A stretch of DNA of 64,000 bases from Paragonimus skrjabini miyazakii. Its lineage: Eukaryota > Platyhelminthes > Trematoda > Plagiorchiida > Troglotrematidae. Both the position numbers and the translations under genes were made by a program. Under the pieces are notes generated by a model. The model was not told where the DNA came from, did no database searches, and saw only the letters and a list, made by a program, of their open reading frames with translations. Below are positions 1 to 14,551 of the stretch, one piece after another. Position 1 is the first letter of the stretch; the number at the start of each line of letters is the position of its first letter. The stretch lies in assembly GCA_014338405.1 (NCBI GenBank), contig JTDE01000416.1:1-64000 (forward strand), written 5' to 3'.

Positions 1-800
1 TCTGACTTTGATTTTGGTATTTAATGTAATCTCCAAGAGCGGTGCTACACCCTGTTTTCAATGACTGTCTTTCAGATAAACAGACGCTCGCTCGACGCTG
101 AGCAAGAAAAACTGTCTGGATCCGGGACCCTTGGGCCTCTGCCTCGAACCCGTGTATCAATCGCTGAATCGCTGAATCGCTGAATCGCTAATGGTGGTAT
201 TAGTTTGTTCTCGATGTTTTTTGTAATTCTCAGTTGGGGTTCTGCGCGTTGGTTTCAATGACGGCCTTCCAGATCAAAAAACACCATCAGGATATCGAAT
301 AAGGGAAACCGACTGTATCTAAGTATCTTTCGCCTCTCATTCAAACCCGTATATCAATTGATGAACCACTGAATGGCGATTGTTTCACCAACCAAGAATG
401 GGCCAAAGAGGAAAAACAGAAAGTGTGCACGGAAACTCTCGTTTATTCTCGTCGTTAGTCCCACTCGAAAAATGCTGGCAATGTTTTCAAACAAGGCTGC
501 AGATAATGTTAGCAACTGGGTGTGCATAAAACGAATAAAAATGAATCATAAGATATAACCATGAATTCTGAGCACTACAATATAACGAATATACACAACG
601 AACACTATACTGGTTTAGAATAAAGCCCATCACAATAGAGGTGCCAAGGGATGCCGACTTTTAATAACCGATCAATTATCTTTCGTCGAAAGTTTGTGAA
701 GCTGATTGCTCGATAGCTACTCGAAGAGTGCCTATCGCCCGCCTTGGGAGTAGTTTATTTCCGCGCGTTATGTACATTACCGCCAACAGATAAGACAACA
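1..800. other. unassigned upstream stretch
   Basis: I see no coding exon or recognisable repeat here. The short open frame at 373-558 has no splice signals or family resemblance that would support it. N-terminal exons of the XRRA1-like gene would be expected on this side, but none could be recognised. Confidence 0.4.
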
Positions 801-819
801 CAAATTGTTCAGAAATGCT

Positions 820-1335
820 CCGACGCAGGACTAAGGTGGACTCTGTCCGCTAGGCCGCCGAGCTACCAATGCACTCTTGTCCTGTACAACAGTTTTATTC
901 GTCCTCATCTCCAGCAAGGAACCCCTGTTTGGCCTCCTTACTAACAAAAGGACAAACCAATTTTGGAAACTGTTCGGAGGCGCGCGACAAAAGTACCTCG
1001 TGGGTTGAGTGCAAAACCCTACACTGAGCGGCTTCACGAGCTAAATATCTTCTTTCTAGAATACCTCGGACAGAGGGGTGACCTAATATTAACGCTCGTA
1101 ATTCTGAAGATCCCTAACCATCCGTGCAGATCCCTGCCCACTTATGCTGATGCTGGCTCACTCAGATAACATTCCTCGGAAATAAAACGTCAGCACAGCA
1201 GACCTGAGCTAAGGCCCAGTTTCTTATCGGTTCGGGTCTGCAAAGCCTGGAACTCCCCGCCAGAACATATAGTGAGGGCCACGACAGTCGCTGCGTTCAA
1301 ATTTCGTCTCGATCGCCACTCTAACACTTAGTTCA
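820..1335 (+). pseudogene. CR1-like non-LTR reverse transcriptase, C-terminal remnant
   Basis: One frame reads through three segments broken by stop codons at 942-944 and near 1167. They contain LYNSFIRPHLQQGTPVW, then ETVRRRATKVPRGLS and PYTERLHELNIF, then RGDLILTLVILKIPNHPCR, and finally VRVCKAWNSPPEHIVRA. This order (RP-LE-G-PVW, VQRRATK, YEERL-L-LF-L, RGDLI, R-WN-LP) is the usual C-terminal signature of CR1/jockey-type RT. The copy is 5' truncated and has in-frame stops, so it is dead. The clade is inferred from these motifs only. Confidence 0.7.
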
Positions 1336-1962
1336 GCATACTATTTTGCACACAGCCACGTACGTATGGTCGTCTGTTGAATGGCTCACGCCTGATGATG
1401 TATATTTACCCAGCTGTAGAATTTCGAGTTTAACAACAGTAGGCGCGCAGTTATTTATTTGTTTGTTTATCTATTTATTCACCTTTCACAACCAAGAAGA
1501 GTTGCGACGCGTAACTATCTTTCTGGTACAGATATTCCTCGCCTGGGGAAACGGAACCACCAAAAGCCGTGGCTTTCTACTTCCGTCCACCACCCAGTGT
1601 ACCTATTGAACCCATTGCGTTTTAACGCACTGAAGTCAAGGCTGAGCAAACGTCGGTCTATAGTAACCATAACCCGCATCATTGGTCAAAGATGCCCGTT
1701 TGTTACTCCATTGATTGTTTTCCTCCCAGACCAATTATCGAACCAAAGAGTGGTAGCGCCATATTTTATATTTAAGTATATCTTTGAAAGATGGGAAATG
1801 GATTCAGTATATGGCGAACGAAGACAAGCCAAGAAGGAGCTACTATAAATTGCAATGTAACACGAATGCTGTGAAATTGAGGCATCCTCGTGAAGAACTG
1901 AAACTGAATAAAAACTTTGTTGTTTGCATTTTCTCACGTCACATAAATTTTCATTATTTTAG

Positions 1963-2107
1963 ATGAATCATTTCAAGCTGTCCTTCCCCGAAGCTTTATA
2001 CGAATTGAATATATCTGGGCTGAATTTGGACGAGGACGCTGAAGCCGATCTTCGTGAATTTATACATTTACGTAAAGTGGACGCTTCTGAAAACATGTTG
2101 TCCCTTT
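1963..2107 (+). CDS. XRRA1: XRRA1-like exon 1 (first exon seen)
   Basis: The acceptor is a T-rich tract ending ATTATTTTAG at 1962, and the donor is GTAATT at 2108. It encodes 48 codons plus one base, with LRR motifs LYELNISGLNL and LRKVDASENMLSL. The ATG falls exactly at the exon start and directly after an AG, so it may be an internal Met and not the true start. The exon ends in phase 1, which matches exon 2. Confidence 0.8.
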
Positions 2108-5100
2108 GTAATTATGGATTCAAGCTAAAACGTTACTTCAGCTTGCTTTTATAACCTCCCTCGAATCTGTGAATTGGACTTGTGTTTGAATCAGATTTGT
2201 TCAATTACGGCTGTTGAAGACCATCTAGTGCACTTACAAGTTAGTATGGTTGAATCATAAAAGGTATTTTTACGTATTTGCAAGGCATGCTTACCGCAGG
2301 TGTTCATCACTTCTAGTGGTGTTCGTCAGGGGTGCCCGATTTCTCCCTTCCTGATCAATGTTGTCATGGACGACCCTCTGGAGGGTGCGGTTCGGAAATA
2401 CAATGGACTTGGTGTTGAACTTCTTCCTGGCTCTAGATTGACCGATCTGGAATACGCGGACGACATTGTTTTACTTAGCCCCTCTGCCGAAAACATGCAG
2501 ACTATGCTGGACAGGTTGAGCGACCGAGCTGGTTTGTATGGAATGTGCTTTGCACCTTCAAAGTGTAAAGTGTTGCTTCAAGACTGAGGCACTTCAACTT
2601 CAACTTTCTTCATTGCAGGTAATCTGCTTCAGACTGTAGACAGTTTTACATACTTGGGTAGCATTATCTCATCAGCCTGTAATATTGCTGATGAGATATC
2701 AGCAAGAATAGCAAAGGCACGAGTTGCCTTTGCCAAACTGCGTCATCTCTGATATCGGACAGACGTTCGGTTGTCGCTGAAAGGAAGGGTATATAATGCC
2801 TGTGTGTGTTCCATTTTGCTTTATGGTTCGGAATCGTGGCCTGTTCACAAAGAAGATATCAACAGGCTTGCTGTGTTTAGCCATCGTTGTCTCCGCGAAT
2901 TGGCCAATATTAAGTGGACTGATCGCGTAGGCAATGTGGAAGTTCGCCGGCGCGTATTCCGGAATGCTCGGGATGCGCGACCAATTGGTCAACTAATCAC
3001 GTTGCACAGCTTGCGATGGTTGAGTCACGTACTCCGTATGTCATTTAGTTGTTTACCGTACCGGGAGGTATACGTTGAGGCCACCAATAGTTGGGTAAAA
3101 CTGCGTGATAGTCGAGCAACAACGTGGTCACAAAATATGAAGACCTTGACTGTTCCATTGAGCAAAGTGGGTAGGTGTCGCCTGCCTGGATGGGGTCCTC
3201 GTGATCACTCAAACCGCTGGTTAGAGACGCTATCCGAGATGGCGATGTGTCGCAGTCAATGGCGTGCTTGCATCCACACCATTCATAGTTCTTCCGCTTA
3301 GTCTTCTTATAATAATGTGCAACCTTCTTAGTAACGTTTTCTTCTAGGATATTCCACGTCACTGTTGAAGCGAGCGGCGGCCCGAGTCACAGTACATTTT
3401 AGTCAGGCTCATGGTTATTAATATGATGATGGTGATGAAGATGATCGCATGCATCAAGCAGAGGGCACGCAAAGATCCCTAAAAACCCCTGTAAAATGTG
3501 AGCTACGATTTTGGGAAGGATTTAACACATCGTACAGCAGGCAGACCGGGGTTATCTCCAGGTCACTACAAGGAGTATGAGCCATGGAAGAGGACTCTTC
3601 ACGGGTCACGCAAAGACAATCTGGTGGTTAAATTGGCGTTTTAAAGCACGACTTATGATCTTTGGTTAAGACCAACGCCAGCTTAATTTTTCTTTTCCTT
3701 CCTAACAATAAATCTATTTGCTGGTTCACTACGCGCGTGCAAGGACAATAGCTCAAGCTAACCGGGTCGGTGCAATTCTTCTTCTTAAATCACGCACACG
3801 TCAGCCGTTCTGAAATGCAATCATGGAAAAACTGGTATAGCACCGCATTCTTTAGATACAGTGTCAATGCAAAAGCAATAGATATGATCAAAAGTAAGAT
3901 CTTTTCGTTCACGTACTATTTCTACCAAGCAGAATGATACCCAAGACGCCTTGAACTGCATCTATGAACAAGAACGGATGACAAATGGCGAAAGGCTATC
4001 CCATTGTAGGACCCTATCACAAAAACGTTTGTCTGACAAGTCTTCAAGGTCTCCTTTTAAAAACGTTTTTATTGTGGTGTCTCAGCCCATTTCGACGCGC
4101 GAGAGTAAAAAGTTTTGCTGTTAGTCCTTCAGAAGAAAGAAAGAAAGAATGATATCCCCTTGGAGTCTTTGGTATTCCAGAGAGTAAATATCGAGGATTT
4201 CGAGCCAAGATTCCTACAAAACGCTCCAGAGATATTCTACGGTTTTTGTTGCGGCTGACTCTACACTTCATAGTGCATTTATGCTTTTTTAAGGCCAGAA
4301 TAAGCAAGTAAACTGACATATTTAGGCAGTGATCGGACACAAATTCTAGAAACAGTTTGGAAAGCCTTGTTAGTTCGAGAAGACGTCCGTTTTGTCATGT
4401 CCAATACAAAAAATTCTTTTTTGGCTCTCTTTTCTTGATGGAGTAAGAAGGACAAATCAGACGGTAGTTATATGCTTAGGTACTTTTAAGGCTCACTATA
4501 GCAAAAGTCACTTCTCTTTGTGCCTTTTGATTAACGGTGACGCTCCCAGACTCGCCATCAAGAGTTATATGGGCACACCTATAGTCGTTGATGGGCAGAC
4601 GCCACTCAACTGACTATTCCTTAACTGAATTGAAGTTAGCTTGCAAAACGTTGGAACCGTGGGTTGTCTCTGGTTTTAGATCTTCTATATAAAGAAGAGA
4701 GTGACTGAAAATTCTCTTGAGTAAATAAGTGATATAAATAAAAAACAGTAGTGGACAAAATGCAGATCATCATAGTACACCCACTGAGGTAGGTGCAAGG
4801 GAGGAGTGATCAGAGCCGGCTTTAACACGGAAATTTCTGTCACTTGGCAATGAGGCGATCTAATCATGAAAACCACCTTGGAGGCCGTATGCCTCCATTT
4901 CCTGTAGAAGTGGATCGTGTTGCACTTGATCAAACGCCATAGTAAAATTGAAGAAATGGGCGTCTGATATATGATCATGATCTTTAGCACCGTTAAGCTG
5001 GCCATAAAAACGGCATGTTTGTTACGCAAGACGTATGTGGTAAGAATCCGTGGTGAAATAGAGAGACGTGAGTATTGCATAAAAGGTGTTTCATGATAGC

Positions 5101-8100
5101 CCGTTTAAGGCGACGCTCAATCTACTTGCACGGAGTCAAGAAGAACGCGACTACGGGAAAACACCCTGTATTCCCGACTATCAATTCGACAAATGAATGG
5201 AATGCCTATAAATATATAACGTGAAATAGTGGCAAAATATGGCCATTCACCTGGTGAACCACTGTCCGCTTGTTTAGGTCACTTCGCGACCAAGTGGCCA
5301 GGTAGGACCAATTCCGTAGGCGTTGCGCTCTGACTGGTTTCTCAGACTAACGTGAGACCCACGCTCATTTGCATCTATCTACCTAGCACGACACCCACAT
5401 TAACTTTTACATCACCTGCCTGCGCGACACCCACGCTTACTTTCACACCTCCTGCTAGTTGGTCCGCCGTGTCTCTCAGTGCTTTGCTGATGTCTGATTT
5501 CGTCAGCCGTCACTGAAGGCCTGACTGGTTTGCAGTGATGACTGATTTCACCGGCCGTCACCAATATCCTGACTAGATTGTTTTGATGAATTTGCCTCCT
5601 AACACAAAGGAGGCTGCTTAATTACCCGCAGGGATAGACATTAAGAAGGTGATGAATCAGAGTCGTGAACGGTGGCGTATTGGACCTTGAATAATTATGA
5701 AACGACGTTGGTTTCGGAGGAAATTTCACCGTTCGATTACCGCACTGATAAGGCTGACGGTAGGTTATTTTGACAGTATCGTATGTACTTGAGGAAAGAA
5801 GTTTATGTTTGGACGTACAACTTTAAGCACCTCTGACTGTTTTCGGAGATGATAGCGAAGGACTTCCGGGTTACATCGATTGCACATTTTGCAAAATGCC
5901 TCAACTTCTTCGGACTTGTTGGACTGTCTCTACTTGGCAAATAGTCTCCCACGGCTGTTCAAAAGTCGGCGAACCATTTTCGGGAGAAGAAAGGTGAAAG
6001 AGCTTGTCACCACCTTACTTGAAACATACGGCAAGTCCGCCTCGTAAAACATACGTTTCGTGCATTGACAGTCCACTAAGAACTGCATGGGATTTTTCAT
6101 AATGTTAAAATCTGCCCGACTGAAATTGCGGACCAACTTCTTCTCAGGTTGCAGTATCCGGTAGCAAAAGATGTCAAATACCAAGACCAAATAATTGCAG
6201 TGACCTAAGGCAGTCTCAATATTAACTTGATCAAGGTGATTACCTCTGTTTGTGATTACGAGTTTCAGCAAACAAAAGATCGTCCCGAGTGGCACCTCGT
6301 TTCGGACCTTACGTTTTGTGTCCAGGCCTGCTGCTGCACAACTAATGCCAGAGCTGAGTCAAAGCTATCTTCTGAAGCTTGTTAGGGGTGTTGCGCTCAA
6401 GACGCTTTTTGGGCGTTAAAATCACTCTTAACAGGTAAACGAGAGTAAAGCTGATTACTAACAAAATCGTCTACATGAGACAAAACAATCTCATTGTTCA
6501 GCGGTAAGCACTGAGGTGAGTAATAGATAACTCTCAATGACGGCAAACCGTGGCTATGGAGTCTTATTTGTAACCACACATCATAACACATGGTGGAGGG
6601 AATATTGCCGTTGCATACAAAAAGAGGAGGTAAATTAAAACTAACGTGGATAGTAACCTCTTCCACAAGTCTTTTTTCGCAGTCGTCACGGTAAACTGTG
6701 TAACCAGGAATACATATTCCATCATCACTTATCTCTGTTATCAGCCATTTTCCTGTGAAAGCCACAATGTGAGAATGCTTGTTCTGTACCATCCGTCTTA
6801 GTTTGGGAAATTTATCCACCAGACTGGAACAGCTGGTGTAACTACACTTTATGGCGATTTCGTCATGGGATGACCTCAGAAGGCGAACAGGAGAGGGGTA
6901 AAAATCAAAGGTATGCTTCCCGTAGGTAAGAGATGAGAAGGCTTTGTTGGGCTTCTTTTGCTGACCCTTAATTCAAAGCATTTCCAAGCAGTCACAACCA
7001 AGTTGCATTGATGCCCTTTTTCTTGACTTCGTTCTGCACTGACGGCATTTGGGGAACATTGCCTGTTTGTGTGGCATTCGATGACGACGCTTTTGGCAAG
7101 AACTTCGTCAAAAAATGTTCCTTTGGTTGGCACAGCCTTTCAGTTTCCGTTGTACCAACACCTGCCTGACGCTGAATGGAGTTCAGTCATGTGATTACTA
7201 TGCGCAATGTTTGCCCCAACAGCCTTTGTTTTCTTTATGCATACCAGGTATACGTTTCTTGTGACTTTTGCTGCTGGAGAGCTCTCGGTCAGATTGTAGA
7301 CTGGGTATACCAGGTACCGACACTTCCACCGTCTGTTGATAAACGGAACTCACAGGCTCACACACCATTGAAAACCCAGAATATTTGTATAGGGTGAGGG
7401 CTTTGACAGCAGTAGCCTCGTTATCAAACGCCTCCAAAGATTAAGACTCTGAGAAATTATCTGATTCTTCAGTGACAGTACCTTCAATGTACCATGTTTC
7501 AGAAACCTAGGAAGATGATGGAAAATTCGCAAGGACCGTGATGGGCTTTGTTCCACGAAGTGGAACTATCAACTTTCACTCTTCAAAGACTCTATCTAGG
7601 GAAAAACTTTTGAATTTAATGAGGTACAGTTTCAGCTCGCTCGGCCTTGAGGTTATTTTACCTGGGCCAAGTGGTTGGGAGAAGGCTACCATTATGTCTC
7701 ATATAACCTTGGTATTTTTGGCCCTCATTCAGCTGGTTAGTAATATAGCCGCGGAAATTAGGTGTCAGTATAGCAAGTAGTTACTTAGCCAACGTCAAGT
7801 GGTCATTTTTTATTAGGGGGGTTCCGCGTATCATCGAATGATTGTCTTGTTCACTTCTATCTTTAAGAGCTTTTTCCACATTTTCCACCCACTGTTCCGA
7901 CAGCTTGATCGCTTCCTTACCTTTTATCACCGGTTGACATGTGGTACAGAGCTCAGTGACTTTGAATGGCGTCTCCTACTGCTGGATGACTACGGAAGTC
8001 AACGTCTTGAGCAACGAATTGCTGAGTTGCACAGGCTGAGTTTCCAGTGCTTTGGTATCTAGTGTCTCAGCGTCAATCAGCATCTTTTGCAGGTTGCCAG

Positions 8101-11100
8101 AATCAGTTACATTCTTACAACATATAGTGGAGAATATATTTTCAAAATTACGTGATGTGAGTCCAGCTTATTTTTTATCCACTTGGCCGAATTAACCCTT
8201 GGGCAAAGGTAGACTGGAAATGAAACTGTTACCAGTAGTTGACATGAAGTAACATGGTTGAAATTTGTCTACTTTTAGTTATTTTTGTTGGGGTGCCTAT
8301 GCACTAAGCGTAAATTTTATCATGGTTCGCACGGGTCCCGAAATGTCCTCATAGGCCTGACGGCAGTTGGAGTCTTATGTTACTATGACGTCTAACGATC
8401 GCGTGATTGTGTGACCACTAATTGATTGGGTGTACATAATCATTTGTCACTGCAAGTTGAGGAGTGAGTCGAAATAGTTTGTGCTTAGATCATGCGTCAA
8501 AATATTTCGGAAGATTTCGTAATTTTTTGAAACTTCTCTTCGGTGGCGGTAGTCGATTGGCAGCCTGAGTGTTCGGACACAGGAGTCCGTTTCCTTCCAC
8601 TGCGTGATATAACCGATGGTAAAGTTCTTAAGTGTTAACTGTGAAGACACTCGATCAAAGTAGTCCTGGCAAGGAATATCGGTACGTTCTCGTTTAGGCC
8701 CTAACAAGGACTGGAGAGTTCGTTCCCTTCAATTTGGCAGCCGTGTCTTTGCCACTTCAGCTAGCAGTGACTTACACGAGGAGCACCGTAATGTGAGCTT
8801 TTCAGTTTTGTTCAGCAGACTGATGACCCGTGTTAGGGGATAGACACTTTCAACTGCATTACAAACGTAGCAGGTGATCATCTCATTGGTACCTTGTATG
8901 GTAGATTGAAAAAACAGGCCCTTTTTCCACCGTCTAAACTGCTTCATGCTTCAATTTTGGTTGCATGGTTCAGTCCAGGAATCGTTGAGATATTCATTTT
9001 GGCTTATCAAATCTCGAACATACTACGGTTCAACCGGTAAGGTATCTGGCTTGTGTATCCTTTGGGCTATGCTTATTAAGCAGCAAACCAAGTTGAGCTT
9101 TTAATTCAGCGGAGAAAGATGGGGAAGTACGTGTACCGGCCAGTCCACGTTTTCTTTCTATGAACTGTCCTCTAAACTGATATATCGATTTTATGAAGCA
9201 TGTCAACACATAGAAATGACAGTTGGTTGGTTACCTCTAATTTGATAGTGAACGTGATGTTGAAGTGCGCACAAGTGAAATCAGCCGATAGAGACTGTGT
9301 CATCCTTACCGTTTATCAGGTAAAATATATCGTCTAGGTAGCCCCTATGGAGATAGCTTCTATTGACGACGTGACAATTCATTGGTCTCCAGTTTGGCAA
9401 TGAATTTATCTGCCAGTAACGGATCTAAGGGAGGATCTGTTGTTACGCCATAACTCTGTCTATAGAGCTGTCCATTGAATTGGAAGTGAACGTTTGAAGT
9501 GCAGAATAATAACAGCTCTTTTAGGTTGGTTATGGGAATGCCGACGTTCAGTTACCTGTTTTCAAGTTAACCGCACAGATAATCAATAGTTTACCTTAAC
9601 GGCACATTTGTTAATAACAAGGTTACATCTAAAGAAACCATTTTGCGATTAACAGTGTTCACTGAATCAACGGTGTCGATGAAGTCAGAAGTTTCTTTTG
9701 AACTGAGTGGGTCATTTGCTAGTTGATAGGTTCCGATAACTCAACCAGCTACTGAGCTAAGGCACACTCTCGTACAAGGGTGGAGGTACCAGCAAAATGC
9801 AATGCACTTGACAACATGTACTTTTAAAAAATGTCCGATGATAGGTCTCACCTTAGAGTTAATCAAAGATTTTTAAGATATTCTCATGGAAGTCACCTCA
9901 GTCCGATTTAGTGTAACATGCAAGTCGGTCAATTTTACTCTGATTGCCCGGTACACTTGCGAACAAACTTTGGGTTACGTGTAGACACCGGGGAACAACG
10001 TTCTTCAAAAGTAGGGGTTCCAAAAACAGTCTTGTGAAAAGAAATAACACGAAAAATCATGCGCCAAATGGTCCAGTAAGCCATACACACGAGTTACACC
10101 AGCGGAAAATAAAATGGCGCTAACACCAAGGCAACACGCTCCGTTACACAACCCAAGTTCAATCCGTGTGCCTTTGCTAGTTTCGACTACGCCTTACAGT
10201 ACTGACAACCAATTTTGCATAATTTATGTAGAAGTTACGTGAACTGACCAGACTGCCAACCAAATTGTTTGTATACATCAGGATGATCAGTGAGACTAAA
10301 ATACATCCTTGTGATATTTTATTAGGTAGAGAACTTTTGTAAGATAATGTTCTCAGCGCACTCATTCCGCATGGTGTTTGTGCAAGGAACGTCCGCATGA
10401 TGGTGGTCGTGATGATAATGATTGGTTAACACACGGCTTAACACAAGTAAGCAAGGCCACACAACAGGGATGGATAGAAAAACAATAAATTAACTAAAAA
10501 TAAAGGTGAATCTAAGAAATTAGCAGTTTCCAAACGTGCTTCACTTAATGAGTATTCATGCGGCATCTAACGCCGCATTTCCAGCCAGTGACGTCCGCCG
10601 ATCATCGCGGAGACATCTTGAGCCAACGAAAGCGCGTATGTTCAATCGCTATGGACTATCTCGGTAGAAAATGGTCGTCTTGGTGTTGCACTGACCTCCT
10701 CAATCTTCTGCGAGTTTTGCATCCATGATTCTTCACAGAAGACAGTGGACTAATACGTTAATAAAGCGTTTAACATGGAAAATCCACTGACAGAACTATG
10801 GATCAGAAGTAGAGGTTTTCAGCTTGACAGTTTGACGAAGTCTGTATTTGTGTTTAACACAAGAAGACTGTAAAATATGGATAGCTGACAAACGCTTTTT
10901 GACCAGACAAGCATAGCATTTCTATTGTTTCGTGGGAGAGTTTTCATTCTCTCACCGTCGCCAGTAACACGGTCCTGCAAATTCACTCTGACTGTTCGCG
11001 TGAACACCGTTCACTTTGTTTAATCCATAACCAGTACGTTAGTAAGCAAGTAGGCCGAAAACTGCTGACCATGACTCCGCAAATGCCCTTGTGGTTTCTA

Positions 11101-14100
11101 GGTGACAATCTTTGATAACCGTGATTAAGTGATTCATAACAGATGCTCCTATACACCCAGGTAGGTAACGATTTCTTGTAGGAATATACAAAGACGTATC
11201 ACTTTGGACCATATGCACTTGGGACTAGTTCAAAAAATAGTGCATTACTGCAGTTTTCGGGTGTCGTACATATACTTAATATACGTACTTTACAGATTCC
11301 ATCATACAACACATTTACAAACAGGGATAACTGATTTAAATTCATAGTGAATGTGGAGTATCATTTCAGAAATGATAATTATCAAGGGTCTTCTGCCACT
11401 TACTACAATGAACACGTTAAAATGTTGATGACTGCTTTGTGATGCCCATTCATGAGGTTGAACATAAGACAACTCTTGAGTAGTAGTACCCGTTTTTAAA
11501 CAACTCATTCATGCTGACTGTAACCACTAGAAGATTGTAGCAACAGATGTGATAAAAATGAGCAACACAAAATTATTCTTGTTGTATTCAGCTAGCAATC
11601 TGACCAGAAGAATACCAAGGAATAGCTCACACCTATCCCAGAATATATACAAATTTATGTTGCTATTTGAGTCCGGTAACACGTGCACAAATGTGTTCGT
11701 ATTGTTATATAATTTGTCAGTATAAGCTTGACATTTATGGTAATGATGTATAACTGTCTGATAATCCTCCCAAATTCTACCGTGCAAACATTAATAGTAT
11801 ACGAAGCCAGGATTTTAATACAGAGATGAGGCGTGCGATACAGGTTAAGAGATAGAAGCATAAACTATTATGTGTGTCACAAGTTCGTAACTATGAAACT
11901 GAGCTATTAACCCCCAAAACATAAATTTGCCCTTAGTTTTAAGCATCTACACGTCACAAAGGAGGGCGACCATATGACTTCCCTTCTGACCGTTACTGCA
12001 CTGAAAGTCACTTTTGACAATCGTCTGCAATTTCGTCATCAACAATATACTAGTAGTGGATGCTAAATCATGATTGATGAATAAACATCAGTTTTAATGT
12101 AAAACAAACATGTCAGAACAGAGTTAAATTTAGAGCTGTTTGTTTGCATTTGTTGTATTTTAATTATGTGTTCCGTCACACAGCATCTTATCGACTATTA
12201 CAGGTTTACAATATACGACACACTCACTTAATCCGAATGATTACATCATTAGTAGAAGACAATAAAATTAAGGTGATAGCTTTTTGCCTTCTCATTTGTT
12301 AACTCACTATGGGGGTACCCTAACAGGTTATATTGACACATTTTGTGTGCTCAACATATGTAGATAAAATGCCGGCACCAAAAAAGATTGTGCTTTTCAG
12401 ATATGCAGATGACATCATTCTGCTGTTGTTACACGGTGGTTTGTCCACTTCGAAAGTCAAAAACTAATGCCCTGTCCACAATTAATTCACTTAGTATTCA
12501 CAATTTTCATGAAAAAATTCTAGAGCGGCAAGTGGAATTAAATGTTCAGATTTTGTCCGTTTTTTGAGATTCATCATTCACATATTCAGAAGTAGTCTTG
12601 TGGCACGATATATACTATTCTCTCCATGTACATGATAGTTTCATGGAAGCCAAGGAATTCGCTTTGCAAATTGTTCGTTTATAGAAAATTTGTGTACTCC
12701 TTTGTCCTAAAGCAAGATTTATTAACCCTTGTATACTTCTTCGTTTATTGTACTGCTCTGTCGTGTTCTTCCACGGTTTATCGGATGGAGATCGCATGCT
12801 CTTAAACAGGTTCATAAAGTGGCACCAGACAATACGGGTGAATCGTATTTGAGAAAGAGCAGGCAGTTTGGTGACCAATTCGTTCGTGATAACAGTCGTC
12901 CTCTACTTCCAAACCTATCACATTTATTGACCAATTATGTGTGCGCTTCTGTACGCCCGCACCTAGGCGTGCTATTCTTCAATGGTTCACTACCTAGTGA
13001 GAGGTCTAGTTAATCTTGAACCTAATCTCCTAGTGCTCAATGATCAACTGAGTGTATATCAAAATGGACCCGTTTGTTACTCGGATTGCACAAAATTATT
13101 TTCGTAATCTTGTGGTTCCATTTTCACTTCACTCACTGTAGACGATAAACAACTTTTAAACTTGTCATTATAGCTTAATTTGTTATGGTATTGGTAACTG
13201 AATTTAAACCTCTCCGGAAGTATACCCGAAATTCTTTACGTGACTTGAGCTACACTGTTGGACCAATCTGAAAGTCGACCAGTTAAGCGAAATCTTTTAA
13301 TCAATTTTTTCACTGAAGTATTAGACAGGCTTGCCTTACCACTCTGTCATGAACGTTCATGCTTATCACGTTTGCTGCCCTTCCAACTTCAACCGTGTGA
13401 GACAAGCCAATGTAAAGTAGACAGATAAATGACAGTTATGTTTGCGGGATTACACGCTACATTGTGAGTCACGTGGACAGTACTGAGTTATCTCTTGTTC
13501 CCTCGGGATATTCCAACCATTCCCCTTTCAAACAGGTTAAACTTATGAGTTCTTTGCGTTAGTATACCCTGTGGACCACTTTTTACGTCTGGCCTCCTCG
13601 CAAGTCAGCCTATCCAGCTGGAATCTATTGGTGAAATCCCTTGAGCCAGCTTCTTTCGGATGTATAAACTATCGGAAGTTGACTGTCCCCACAGATCTTT
13701 CTTCAGATTGTTATCCGCTTTATTTTTCTATTGGTCTAATTTTAAATCTCTGAGGCTCAACTTATCGGTAAGTAAACAGACCAATCCGTTATGAGGTCTC
13801 GTTTATCTCTTACTAGATGTTTGCTTCTTTTGAAATGTGCAAGATTATTTTTCGGTTGACAGGCAAACGCATCCAAGTAATTTTGTAACAACTGATTTTA
13901 AATTCTTCTAAACTACCAGAATAATGTCAAGTCATTCCGTCATACCTATCACTGCCAGACAGTCAAAAACCATGTGTTTTATCTTATGTCTTGTTAGACA
14001 CATTTCCATTCATGTACACAATTCCTGTTTCTCTGACACTTTCTCTTTCGTTTCATCCTAACAGCATCTTGATTTGTCCTACAACTTTCTGAACAACCCG

Positions 14101-14380
14101 GCTGCAATTTCACAGTTGGGATTTCTGCCAAATCTAGTCAAGTTATTCCTCACCGGAAACGGACTCATACGGCTTCCATTAGATATGGCTGAACCAGAGG
14201 TAAACAACAATGGGTAAGTAGAAGTCAAACTGTTATACATGATACATGTGACTTTCAGTGATATTTGAGACAGTTTAATTTTTTTCACAAATGTGGACTT
14301 CTCAGTGAGAAAACGAATATTGGTAACCGTTAACAATTTGTATCGCATTTTCAGTGTCAAACCAATAAGCACGCATCCAT

Positions 14381-14412
<32 letters not shown>

Positions 14413-14512
14413 NNNNNNNNNNNNNNNNNNNNNNNNNNNNNNNNNNNNNNNNNNNNNNNNNNNNNNNNNNNNNNNNNNNNNNNNNNNNNNNNNNNNNNNN
14501 NNNNNNNNNNNN

Positions 14513-14551
<39 letters not shown>

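Noticed and set aside
5351..5580. CRISPR-like array
   Set aside because: Units are adjacent imperfect tandem copies without spacers, in eukaryotic DNA.
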